A DNA stretch of 64,000 bases from Moorella mulderi DSM 14980 (GCF_001594015.1 NZ_LTBC01000013.1:1-64000); one strand, 5' to 3'. Numbered from the stretch's first letter, positions 1 through 7,490 are shown. The notes: generated from the sequence alone by a model not told the origin. A program made the numbers and translations.

Positions 1-1106
1 TGGAGGTCTCTTCGCTGTTGGCTTTAACTTGCCCGAGTTCGGTATAGACTTTCTCCAGGCTTGAGGTTATGTTCTCGATGAGGCCGAGTATCTCCTGCAG
101 GTGGTTCGATTGTTCCCCTGCCCCCGCCGCCACCTGTTGGATGGCCTTGGCCACTTCGCCGGAAGAGGAGGCGATCTCTTCCGAAGACGCGCTTAAAGCT
201 TCCGAGTTGCCGGCCAGGGTTTTAGCGTCATTTCTAAGGCCCGAAAGCAGTGGTCTGAGGTTGGCCTGCAGGCGGTCGACGGCCTGGGCGAGCTTTCCTA
301 TCTCATCCTTCATGCGTAGGTATTTTTCAGGCACCGGCCGGGTGAAGTCGCCGTTGGCTATAAGCCCCAGATCGTCGACCGCCAGGATTAGTGGTGTAGT
401 GATGGTTCGAGTAAAGAAATAAGTAATTACGGCCAAAATCAATAAAACAATAATACTGATAGTAACCAAAGAACCGGAAAGGGCCTTTCTGGACTGGGCA
501 ATCTCCCGAGCTACATCATTTTTGGCAACCTCTACCATGGATAAATAAGTGCCCGTCCCGACCGCTAACTCGGAGTTGCCAAGTTTAAGAGGGGCTATAA
601 TAAGAGATTTTTTCCTCTTCCTTGTTAGTCTTGGGGTTGAGCCAAATGTAAGACACAAATCCCCCGCCGTTCTGGGCCACTCTGATGAATTCCTGAACCA
701 CTTTCTTGCCGGATTTATCCGTTAAGTCCCAAAGATTCTGGCCTTCCTGTGACTTGTTTTCCGGCGCCACTACCCTTATACCATCATATCGGTAAGCAAA
801 AAAGTATCCAGCTTCGCCATACCTGCTGGCATCCAGCGTTTTTCTTATAAGCTCAATAAGCTGAGCTTCCGGTATAGTGCCGGCATTACTTTTATACATA
901 TCGGTTAAGGAGGATACCATAGAATCGACTGTGTTTTTGAGGCCACTTTTTACTTCATTTAATACGTGTTGTTGTACTATTGATTGAGATTTAAAGGTAA
1001 GATTTGCCAGAGAAACGTTGGCAATAATCAATTGAACTACTACTGTTGCTAGTATAGCTATAAGTGTCAGTGCCATGAGCTTGCTTTTTATGCTTCTCAG
1101 AGACAT
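1..1106 (-). pseudogene. Methyl-accepting chemotaxis protein, frameshifted, cut by the left edge
   Basis: A transmembrane chemoreceptor read from 1106 leftward. The start is good: GGGAGGAG lies just before ATG. The N-terminus has a membrane helix (about residues 8-30), then a single-Cache-type sensor domain with AGYFFAY, EGQNLWDL and GGGFVSYIW. The frame stops at 585 after ISYYSPS. In another frame, from about 596 on, the protein continues without stops to position 1 as APLKLGNSELAVGTG (end of the Cache fold), a second membrane helix (VTISIIVLLILAVITYFF), HAMP-like residues and the start of the methylation helices (ASSEEIASSSGEVAKAIQQV). Removing the A at about 596 would restore YYAPLKLG. I therefore infer a one-base insertion, or a sequencing error. 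The signalling tip lies outside the window. It follows a c-di-GMP riboswitch and a CheW remnant. Confidence 0.85.
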
Positions 1107-1242
1107 TCTCTATCTCCTCCCAGTATACATAAAGTAATGGAACACGCGTCATTTTCATGTCTTCTTCGATAGCGGCGCTGGCCTGAACATCGCGGCGCCC
1201 CCGTTCATCCCAAAGCCGGCATAATCTTCGGTTATCACCTCC

Positions 1243-1398
1243 CTATTGCATACGCTCCAGCATTTCCTTCTCTTCTACCTCGAGGAGCAGTTCCAGTTTG
1301 ATTATGATGATGATCTTATCGTCCTTCTTGGCCAGCCCCTCCACAAAAGCGGCGTTTACCGTCGTAACATCGGGTGCAGTCTCAATACTTTCTCTACT
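1243..1398 (-). pseudogene. CheW C-terminal remnant
   Basis: Reading leftward from about 1398 to a TAG at 1243-1245 gives ESIETAPDVTTVNAAF, then VEGLAKKDDKIIIIIKL, then ELLLEVEEKEMLERMQ. This is the usual end of CheW, the adaptor linking receptors to CheA (pattern: APPxV, then xVEGVAKxDDxLIxLLDL). A stop (TAA) blocks the frame upstream at about 1399, and I found no CheW N-terminal half in this frame. The fragment overlaps the end of the 61-residue ORF at 1356-1541 in another frame. I infer a truncated or frameshifted cheW left in a decaying chemotaxis operon, directly upstream of the broken receptor gene. Confidence 0.6.
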
Positions 1399-1541
1399 TT
1401 AGAACCACAATTACCAACTTCTTCCCGTATAGGTAGCCGGGTAAGTGTCCGTACTTTGCCCTCCTTAATCTTGACTATTAGTTCTTCGTACGCAGCCAAC
1501 AGTTCGTTAATTTCTTCCTCAGTTAATGGACCATCAACCAT
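1356..1541 (-). CDS. Small hypothetical protein, 61 aa, possibly a cheW-fused relic
   Basis: The start at 1541 is chosen because GGGGGAG sits six bases upstream of this ATG. The N-terminal 40 residues are acidic and helical (LTEEEINELLAAYEEL, then IVKIKEGKVRTLTRLP). I do not recognise a family. The last 20 residues overlap the CheW remnant in a different frame, and VEKVLRL also resembles the CheW stretch before its C-terminal strand. A deletion and frameshift may thus have joined an upstream gene to the tail of cheW. It is the first gene after the c-di-GMP riboswitch at 1688-1790, so it would be read under that control. Confidence 0.45.
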   Translation of the reverse strand: MVDGPLTEEEINELLAAYEELIVKIKEGKVRTLTRLPIREEVGNCGSKVEKVLRLHPMLRR

Positions 1542-1687
1542 ACTTTGCTCCCCCGTAAACAAATGTCCAATGATTTCTGGTGGTAGGTGCTGCCTGGTTT
1601 GTTACCCTACTTAGCATTTAACCATAGCCTTGAGGATGTTTCCTTACTGCCGCATGGTAAAGGAAAATACTGCCAGTAAAGGGCCAA

Positions 1688-1790
1688 AAACCTACGGCCG
1701 CCTGGCGATCATACCCATGCAAAGGGCTTTAAACCTATGGCTTTGCGCCCCTGCCTTTCGACAGGTTTGCCTTGAGTGTAAGATACTTAG
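1688..1790 (-). promoter_or_regulatory. c-di-GMP-I (GEMM) riboswitch
   Basis: The minus strand carries the hallmark blocks of the GEMM-I aptamer in order: GGCAAACC (1771-1764), a stem closed by a GAAA loop, GCGCAAAGCC (1748-1739), a GGTTTAAA joining segment, and the second-stem end GCCAGGCGGCC (1706-1696). This class binds cyclic di-GMP and often precedes motility, chemotaxis and surface genes. Here it precedes the 61-aa ORF, the cheW remnant and the broken receptor. That fits c-di-GMP control of a chemotaxis operon, with an HD-GYP c-di-GMP phosphodiesterase gene close by. Outer boundaries are approximate. A loose hairpin around 1625-1670 could be part of the expression platform. Confidence 0.8.
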
Positions 1791-1832
1791 GGAGGGAAAG
1801 TGAGTTTACCGTTGGTTTAGGGTAAGTATGGA

Positions 1833-1982
1833 TTAAAGAAGAATATTTTCGCGGGCGAGGCAAAGGAAAAGAAGGCTAAATAGAAAGAGGATGTAAAGAA
1901 GGTTTATTTCCAATAACCGGAGGTTATGGTAATCATACCCCCCCCATTTACATTTATTGGCAATTACGATTTCGCGATTCAT
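1833..1982 (-). CDS. Poly-G mini-ORF copy 1, 49-aa predicted membrane peptide
   Basis: ATG at 1982 follows GAAGGGAAGG at suitable spacing, and the frame stays open for 49 codons. The peptide begins MNREIVIANKCKWGG, continues YDYHNLRLLEIN, and has a very hydrophobic stretch at about residues 27-43 that would span the membrane. The two glycines are encoded by a run of eight G (1945-1938). A Spo0A-like box lies about 40 bases upstream. A diverged second copy with a longer G run lies before the HD-GYP gene at 3296-3584, and the shared N-terminus (I-x-NKCxWGG) across both copies argues that it is coding. I do not recognise the family. It stops about 40 bases before the c-di-GMP riboswitch on the same strand. 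Confidence 0.5.
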   Translation of the reverse strand: MNREIVIANKCKWGGYDYHNLRLLEINLLYILFLFSLLFLCLARENILL

Positions 1983-2021
1983 CGTGCCTTCCCTTCTTTA
2001 CTAACCTGTTTTTATTTTTAA

Positions 2022-2028
2022 TTCGACA
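2022..2028 (-). promoter_or_regulatory. Spo0A-like box before mini-ORF copy 1
   Basis: TGTCGAA, inside TTTTTGTCGAAT on the minus strand, matches the core 0A box recognised by the sporulation master regulator Spo0A. The same 16-base context (ATACTTTTTGTCGAAT) occurs before the second mini-ORF copy, so the box is conserved between otherwise diverged copies. The match is short and binding is inferred. Confidence 0.4.
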
Positions 2029-2144
2029 AAAAGTATCTTTTATTTAGGCGTTCAGCCATTGGAATTTCGGCCTTTTGTTAGAATTGCCGTTTCAGCGTCC
2101 CAATCACAGGCCGAGAAGAGACGCGGTTGGCGTGTTTGGCCACA

Positions 2145-2234
2145 TCACATGTCTTTCTCCGCGCGCAGGGAGTCCCGATAGGACACCAGCGTGGCGCCTA
2201 TTGTTAAAATAATAAGCAGGAAAAAAGCAGTCAT
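2145..2234 (-). CDS. Possible 29-aa single-span membrane peptide
   Basis: Just after the HD-GYP stop, an ATG at 2234 opens 29 codons ending in TGA. The peptide starts MTAFFLLIILTIGATLV and ends in a charged tail (RDSLRAEKDM), the layout of a small one-helix membrane protein with its C-terminus in the cytoplasm. The ribosome-binding site is weak (GCGCGGTAAATTA). It could be translated by coupling to the upstream phosphodiesterase gene, only 19 bases away. No family is recognised and chance is possible. Confidence 0.3.
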   Translation of the reverse strand: MTAFFLLIILTIGATLVSYRDSLRAEKDM

Positions 2235-2253
2235 TAATTTACCGCGCAAGTTG

Positions 2254-3267
2254 TTAAAGGCTATTTGCCTCTTTTTCCTCCTCGCGGTTCTGGGTAAGGC
2301 CGTCCCCGGCCAAAATGCGGCAGAAAATGTCCACTATTTCCGGATCAAACTGGCTACCGGCACAGCGCCGCAATTCCTTCACGGCTTCATCCGGAGCCAG
2401 GGCCTGCCGGTAAACTCGGTCGGTAGTCATGGCGTTAAAGCAGTCGGCCACGCTTAAAATACGAGCTTCCAGGGGTATGGTCGCGCCCTTCAAGCCCCTG
2501 GGATAGCCGCGACCGTCGTATCTTTCGTGATGGTACAGGACTGCCCGAGCAATGATTTGTTGATTGCCAGTTACTTTTTTGATTATCTTATAGCCCAGTA
2601 CGGGGTGGTGGCGGATGGCCTGCCACTCTTCTGGTGTCAAAGCACCCGGCTTATTTAGGCAGGCGTCGTCAATACCAATCTTGCCGATGTCATGGAGCAG
2701 CCCGGCCAGGTAAAGGCATTCCTGGAAGTGCGGCGATAAGCCTAAACTGGCTGCTATCCGGCGCGCATAGGCGGCTACCTGGCGCGAGTGCCGACCGGTA
2801 TACTGGTCGCGCAATTGCAAGGCTTCCAGCAAGGCTTCCGTCGTCAATTGCAGGTTGCGCCGCAATTGCTGGCGCTGCCGGGCCAGGCGCCTTAAGAGTT
2901 CGATGGTCACGGGAACGATTAAATAAAAGCCCGTTACCACTAAAAAATCAACATAATCGCTGGCCCTCATGGCTGAAAAAGCCAGGGGGTTCGTAAACAT
3001 GCGCAGGCAGCCGGCAATCAGGGCAAACGTCAAGCCTTCAAGAAGAGAATTCCATGCGGCGACGGTCACCGGCCCGAGGTAGAGAAAATCAAGAACGATC
3101 TGGTAAGACAGGCTCCGGGCATGATTGTTTAACATTGTAACTGCCAGCAGTGATAAAGCTGCTGCGCTCCGCAAGAGCACCCTGGCCGCAGGGGAGGTAA
3201 AAATAAGATTATTGATCGCCCATTTGTTAGCGATGCCCTCACTATACAGTCTTTGCCCTCTGCCCAT
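2254..3267 (-). CDS. Membrane HD-GYP cyclic-di-GMP phosphodiesterase
   Basis: The C-terminal half is an HD-GYP domain, the class that hydrolyses cyclic di-GMP. Visible motifs are RDQYTGRHSRQVA, LLHDIGKIGI (the HD metal ligands), RHHPVLGYKI, HHERYDGRGYP (with the GYP signature) and SVADCFNAMTTDRVYR. The N-terminal 140 residues hold about four hydrophobic segments followed by a short coiled linker (RRLARQRQQLRRNLQL), so the enzyme is membrane anchored. The ATG at 3267 is chosen because AGGGGG lies eight bases before it. An upstream GTG at 3318 has no such site. The gene follows mini-ORF copy 2 and sits 1.1 kb upstream of the riboswitch-controlled chemotaxis remnants. Likely role: lowering c-di-GMP. 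Confidence 0.88.
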   Translation of the reverse strand: MGRGQRLYSEGIANKWAINNLIFTSPAARVLLRSAAALSLLAVTMLNNHARSLSYQIVLDFLYLGPVTVAAWNSLLEGLTFALIAGCLRMFTNPLAFSAMRASDYVDFLVVTGFYLIVPVTIELLRRLARQRQQLRRNLQLTTEALLEALQLRDQYTGRHSRQVAAYARRIAASLGLSPHFQECLYLAGLLHDIGKIGIDDACLNKPGALTPEEWQAIRHHPVLGYKIIKKVTGNQQIIARAVLYHHERYDGRGYPRGLKGATIPLEARILSVADCFNAMTTDRVYRQALAPDEAVKELRRCAGSQFDPEIVDIFCRILAGDGLTQNREEEKEANSL

Positions 3268-3295
3268 TTTATGCGCCCCCTGCAAGTCCCGGGTA

Positions 3296-3584
3296 TTACA
3301 GGGCTGCTGGATTATCACAGTTTTTTAGGGAACCGGTGTCCGGAGGCGCGCGCAGTAGGGACTGCCAGAGGGGGCCGGCATTGCAGATAGCCCAGGTAAA
3401 AAAGATTCCCTGTGGTAAAAAGTTGCAGGTTGGACTTTTGAGGAAAGCAGTTAAGCTGCGGCTGTGAAGGCGGGATGGTTTTCTTTTTGCAGGTAATAGT
3501 ATTAATTCTATTTTCTGGTAATTATGAGATAAATCCCCCCCCCCCCCATTGGCATTTATTGGTAATAATGATTTGGTCCTTCAT
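3296..3584 (-). pseudogene. Poly-G mini-ORF copy 2, out of frame after a 13-G run
   Basis: ATG at 3584 follows AAAGAAGGCCGGAAAG. The first residues (MKDQIIITNKCQWGG) align with copy 1 at 1982. The run of 13 G (3547-3535) then leads to a stop at 3522 (20 residues). With 12 (or 9) G the frame would read on as DLSHNYQKIELILLPAKR, which aligns with copy 1 (YDYHNLRLLEINLLYI), and stay open to a TAA at 3296-3298. That stop is 29 bases before the HD-GYP start. The gene is therefore one base out of frame: a phase-variable gene in the OFF state, a decayed copy, or a homopolymer sequencing error. Function unknown. Confidence 0.5.
3535..3547. repeat. 13-base C/G homopolymer tract
   Basis: Thirteen consecutive C on the plus strand, read as G inside mini-ORF copy 2. 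The equivalent tract in copy 1 (1938-1945) has eight. Tracts this long are prone to slipped-strand length change in the cell and to sequencing error. Confidence 0.9.
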
Positions 3585-3631
3585 CTTTCCGGCCTTCTTT
3601 ATTTTGATTTTTATCTCTTTTTATTCCTTTG

Positions 3632-3660
3632 TTCGACCTTACTTTTATTATTATTCGACA
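3632..3660 (-). promoter_or_regulatory. Two Spo0A-like boxes before mini-ORF copy 2 and the HD-GYP gene
   Basis: On the minus strand TGTCGAA (3660-3654) and GGTCGAA (3638-3632) lie 15 bases apart, about 50-75 bases upstream of the mini-ORF copy 2 start. The first sits in the same context as the single box before copy 1. Paired 0A boxes are typical of Spo0A-controlled promoters. I infer possible Spo0A control of the mini-ORF and the phosphodiesterase gene downstream. Confidence 0.35.
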
Positions 3661-3805
3661 AAAAGTATTTTTCTCCTCCTTTGCCAACTATTTTAATGAA
3701 AATGTCGCTAATCAGAACATCACCTGAATTCTTTCTTAATACTTTGAAAAACATTCTAGAGAAAACTATTTTCTTTAAAACATATTGTGTAGTTATAAAA
3801 CCCAA

Positions 3806-3822
3806 GGATCATTTAATGATCC
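3806..3822. promoter_or_regulatory. Perfect palindrome upstream of the methyltransferase gene
   Basis: The halves GGATCATT and AATGATCC are separated by one T. The palindrome lies about 65 bases before the methyltransferase start, next to TTGACG and TATAAC, which look like promoter elements. Operators of this kind are common before restriction-modification genes. It also contains two GATC sites. No separate controller gene is visible. Confidence 0.4.
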
Positions 3823-3885
3823 ATTGACGTGATATAACACTTAATGTATATTATTACTGAAATAATTTCTAAAACGAGGTGTCTA

Positions 3886-5841
3886 ATGGAAATGAAAAAT
3901 ATCGAATGTACAGTTTCACAAAGCCTTGATACTCCAAAAACTGTATTACGGAGGATTAGAAACTATATGGCCGGTCAAGTAGTCGGCATAACACGCGATG
4001 AAACCCTACTTGAGGAAGTACTCAAATGCGCCTATTGTCGAGTATACTTAGAACGTGAAGGAATAGCTTTTTCAGCCAATGAACAAGTTGAGGCTGAGTT
4101 TCTTGCTAAGCAATATCGCCAGGCATTTCATCGTATTTGCAACAAGTTCCCTACTCTTTTTGAAAATAATAACGAAATATTATTGGGTCCTAATCACATC
4201 GCCTACATAGACCGTGAGTTTGCTACCCTTAATATATTAGATAAAACTTATGATATCATTGGTGACATCTATGAAACTTTCATTGGTTCAGCCTATAGAG
4301 GGCAGGAAGGCCAATTCTTCACGCCAAAAATAGCTACGAGTACATTAATTGAATTAACTGCGCCTACCTCAAATGACCTTATCATTGATCCCGCTTGTGG
4401 ATCCGGCAGTTTTTTACTTGAAGCTGCAAAGTATATTAGCACATCTAGCAAAGTTTCACCTGACCGTATTCATGGCATTGACAAAGACGCCGACCTAGTT
4501 CGCTTGTCTCAACTCCACTTAGCCCTCCAGTTCGATACACTCTTTCCTATCAGCTGTACTGATAGTTTAGTTTGGAAAGGCAATGGCTTTGAAAAGTCTG
4601 CAACAAAGGCTTTGATGGGGAAATTTACGCTAGTGCTGACCAATCCTCCTTTTGGTTCTAAAATTGTCGCTCTCTCTAACGATGCTCGAAACTCCTTTGA
4701 ACTCGCTCATAGATGGCGTTTTTCAAAAAGTACTGGACGTTATCAAAAGCAAAATATACTAGCAAAAAACACTCCACCACAGGTTCTTTTTGTTGAACGT
4801 TGTATTTCCCTTCTTGCACCAGGTGGTCGGCTCGGCATTGTATTACCAGAAAGTGTATTATCGAATCCAAGTCATCGATATGTGGTACAATATATCCTCG
4901 ACCATACAACCCCAGTTGCAATTATAGGTATGCCAGAATCACTTTTCAAGACGAGCGGCCGGGGTGGAACTCATACCAAAGTTTGCCTTGTTGTCTTAGA
5001 AAAAAAACCACTTGCTATTAACCATAATATTTTTATGGCTGAAGCTAAGTGGTGTGGCCATGATAGCCGGGCACGGGAAATCCCGAAGAACGATCTTCCT
5101 GTTATAGTTGAGAAATTTAAAGCCTTTAAAGCAGGTAACGACATTGAACCTGACCATCTTGGTTTTTTAATTTCTTGTAAAGAACTAAAAAATAATGTCC
5201 TAGCCCCACGTTTTTATGAACCTGAATCTAAACACATGTTAATAAAGCTTAGTAAAACACATGACTTTTACAGGGTCTCTGAGCTGGTCCAAAATCGTAT
5301 GATTTCTATTTCAAGTGGTGATGAGGTAGGCAAACTCGCATATGGTACAGGTAATATCCCATTTGTGCGTACCTCTGACTTGTCTAATTGGGAAATCAAG
5401 GTTGATCCTAAACATATGATAAGCAGAGAAATCTACCAAAAATATGCTGTTAAACAGGATGTAAGAGAAGGCGACATTCTTATGGTTCGTGATGGTACAT
5501 ACTTAATTGGTACTTGTGCTTATGTATCCCGTTACGATACTGAAATTGTTTATCAAAGCCACATCCTTAAAATCCGTGTCCATGAAAATGCTCCTTTCGA
5601 TAGCTATTTATTACTGGCAATCCTCTCCTCACCACCTGTAGTTGCCCAAATCAAATCTATGTCTTTTACGCAGGATATTATTGATACACTTGGTGATCGA
5701 ATTTATGATCTTGTCCTTCCAGTTCCTAAGTCAAAAATTCGATGCCGTGAAATCTCAGAGATGGTCAAACGTGCTATAGAAAGCCGCATTGAGGCTCGTG
5801 AGTTAACTCGAAAGGCACGTGAAACTGTGGTTGCACCTTAA
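3886..5841 (+). CDS. N6-adenine DNA methyltransferase with fused specificity-like domain
   Basis: About 651 residues. Residues 1-120 are a helical HsdM-type N-domain. Then come FTPKIATSTLI, the AdoMet motif DPACGSGSFLLEAA (about residue 168) and the catalytic NPPF motif (about residue 253), as in gamma-class N6-adenine methylases of type I HsdM and type IIG/L kind. The last 230 residues (GNIPFVRTSDLSNWEIK and following) resemble an HsdS target-recognition domain, so recognition and methylation are in one chain. The start at 3886 is chosen over 3844 because GAGGTG precedes it. The gene is AT-rich compared with its surroundings and converges on an HNH nuclease gene six bases away, indicating a transferred restriction-modification unit. 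Confidence 0.85.
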   Translation: MEMKNIECTVSQSLDTPKTVLRRIRNYMAGQVVGITRDETLLEEVLKCAYCRVYLEREGIAFSANEQVEAEFLAKQYRQAFHRICNKFPTLFENNNEILLGPNHIAYIDREFATLNILDKTYDIIGDIYETFIGSAYRGQEGQFFTPKIATSTLIELTAPTSNDLIIDPACGSGSFLLEAAKYISTSSKVSPDRIHGIDKDADLVRLSQLHLALQFDTLFPISCTDSLVWKGNGFEKSATKALMGKFTLVLTNPPFGSKIVALSNDARNSFELAHRWRFSKSTGRYQKQNILAKNTPPQVLFVERCISLLAPGGRLGIVLPESVLSNPSHRYVVQYILDHTTPVAIIGMPESLFKTSGRGGTHTKVCLVVLEKKPLAINHNIFMAEAKWCGHDSRAREIPKNDLPVIVEKFKAFKAGNDIEPDHLGFLISCKELKNNVLAPRFYEPESKHMLIKLSKTHDFYRVSELVQNRMISISSGDEVGKLAYGTGNIPFVRTSDLSNWEIKVDPKHMISREIYQKYAVKQDVREGDILMVRDGTYLIGTCAYVSRYDTEIVYQSHILKIRVHENAPFDSYLLLAILSSPPVVAQIKSMSFTQDIIDTLGDRIYDLVLPVPKSKIRCREISEMVKRAIESRIEARELTRKARETVVAP

Positions 5842-5847
5842 AAATTA

Positions 5848-7059
5848 CTACCACTGGAATCTAGGTTTACCCTGGTATTCTCGAATATCATTTAATAACG
5901 ACCATAACATTTCAACCTTCTCGTAGAACTCTCGAGAAGGTTTTTCTTTTTCCATATCCCGTCTAAGATGATACATAACTGCATCAACTAATTTAACTTC
6001 AATTTCTTGCACGGTATCGTTTCCTTGAATACGATTTCCATCATCACTTTGCCATGCTATATTTTCCCATGTGTGCCTCCCGCCCCTCGTTAATGGAGTA
6101 ATATGACCTACATGATAAGCTGATCTCCCACCCTGGGTATTAATTGCTGCTTGAACGTAGTCAATGAAATTTAATACTCGCCCCGTTACAAAGCACCGTC
6201 TTGGATGTGATAAAAAAGTACGTCTACGTGCTTCAATAATTTGGGATTTTATTTTATCTGGTAATAGTGGTGCACCGGCAAACTCATATAGTTCTGCTAA
6301 TAACTCCAACTCAATCATTGCACATTCGTAGTGAGAAGCATATTGGTTACTACTCGGCCAAGTTGCCCACCTTACATCACGATTAGAGAAATATGGTGGC
6401 ATAGTTACTTTGTCTGTACAATAGGCCTTAACTTGGATTTTATCTAATGCATTTTTAATTGCATTACTTGGCACACCAGCCCTTCTTAAATGTGAACGCA
6501 AGATATTGCGAAGTGTATAGATAATATGTAACGGTTTCATCCAGCCTACATTCGTATGCTCATGGCGGCCGCCAGCATTTAATTCAACCCGGTATGAAGT
6601 AGGAATTTCGTAATTACCCAAACGCTGTGTTGTATAACTCAATGCACGTTTTATATCATCTCCAGAAATCATTTTTCCAGTGTGTACGCAAATTAGGCTA
6701 TGTGGCTTAAATGATCTACCAAGTGTTTCTTCAACAATTTTAATATCCGAATCCGGTGGTATAGATATTCCATAAGCTTCCAAAAGCATGGCTAACAATG
6801 TTTCATATACCCGTTGGCATTCTTCTTCTGTAGCATATCTTGGATCCTCGGGCGTAAGGTAGCTTGTTTGATTATTGATATCCCATCGATTAAAGAAAGG
6901 GGTTTTATTACATGATCGATCATCTTTTCGTGGTTGACGGATACATGAAGCAAAAAGCCACAACCGCTTCTCTAGTTTGTTTGCTTCATTATCAGACAAA
7001 TTAAGACTGTTTTTTACATATTGTAGTAGTTTTGAAGCCTTATTATTAGGGTTTGCCAT
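5848..7059 (-). CDS. HNH endonuclease, probable restriction enzyme
   Basis: 403 residues, convergent with the methyltransferase gene and with the same AT-rich composition. The C-terminal third carries a beta-beta-alpha metal finger: CFVTGRVLNF, HVGHITPLTRGGRHTW, ENIAWQSDDGNRIQGN (His of the HNH triad, Asn-rich helix). Upstream, ICVHTGKMISGDD and RWATWPSSNQYASHYE may be part of DNA recognition. I do not recognise a named enzyme. The start at 7059 has AGGAG ten bases before it. The pairing infers that this cuts the site protected by the methyltransferase. An alternative is a homing or accessory nuclease. Confidence 0.7.
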   Translation of the reverse strand: MANPNNKASKLLQYVKNSLNLSDNEANKLEKRLWLFASCIRQPRKDDRSCNKTPFFNRWDINNQTSYLTPEDPRYATEEECQRVYETLLAMLLEAYGISIPPDSDIKIVEETLGRSFKPHSLICVHTGKMISGDDIKRALSYTTQRLGNYEIPTSYRVELNAGGRHEHTNVGWMKPLHIIYTLRNILRSHLRRAGVPSNAIKNALDKIQVKAYCTDKVTMPPYFSNRDVRWATWPSSNQYASHYECAMIELELLAELYEFAGAPLLPDKIKSQIIEARRRTFLSHPRRCFVTGRVLNFIDYVQAAINTQGGRSAYHVGHITPLTRGGRHTWENIAWQSDDGNRIQGNDTVQEIEVKLVDAVMYHLRRDMEKEKPSREFYEKVEMLWSLLNDIREYQGKPRFQW

Positions 7060-7135
7060 AAATACAACATCTCCTGTACCTAAGAATCAAAGTCCTTTAC
7101 CATAACTCCGAGAGCTTTGGCGATAACATACATAG

Positions 7136-7159
7136 AAAAACCACCTTTTTACAGGTGGT
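7136..7159 (-). terminator. Rho-independent terminator after tRNA-Leu(UAA)
   Basis: Minus-strand hairpin ACCACCT / AGGTGGT with a six-base loop, followed by a T run. It lies about 100 bases downstream of the tRNA-Leu 3' end. Confidence 0.7.
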
Positions 7160-7259
7160 GGTAGGTACACGAGATTATTTTTTCGCTGCCCGATACTATA
7201 TTGAAAAGAGGGTCATTTGGGTTAGTTCCTATAAGCCCATAGACCGTTAATTCTCAAGG

Positions 7260-7348
7260 TGGTGCGAGAGGCGGGACTTGAACCCGCACGGACCAAAAGG
7301 TCCACGAGATTTTAAGTCTCGGGCGTCTGCCGGTTCCGCCACTCTCGC
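7260..7348 (-). tRNA. tRNA-Leu (UAA)
   Basis: Complete class II tRNA on the minus strand. The acceptor stem is GCGAGAG pairing with CTCTCGC, the anticodon loop CTTAAAA gives anticodon UAA, there is a long variable arm (GTGGACC / GGTCCGT), the T arm is GCGGGTTCAAGTCCCGC, and CCA is encoded. It borders the restriction-modification island, but I found no repeated copy of its 3' end at the island's far side. Confidence 0.95.
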
Positions 7349-7490
7349 AGGCAAATAATATTATAGCATATAACGATGGGGGTATTCAATACTAAGTTTT
7401 AAACTTCCTTCACCACCCGCCGGAGACACTGCGGTATTTTACTGGGCGGTGTGGAATAGATGTCGCCAGTATCTCCCGGTGAAAACCGGA

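Noticed and set aside
1107-1242. Short GTG-initiated ORF (about 27 codons) between cheW remnant and receptor
   Set aside because: A GGGAGG site exists, but it abuts the GTG, and the peptide shows no recognisable features.
3300-7348. Integrative element with tRNA-derived attachment sites around the restriction-modification genes
   Set aside because: No integrase and no repeat of the tRNA-Leu 3' end is visible at the other border.
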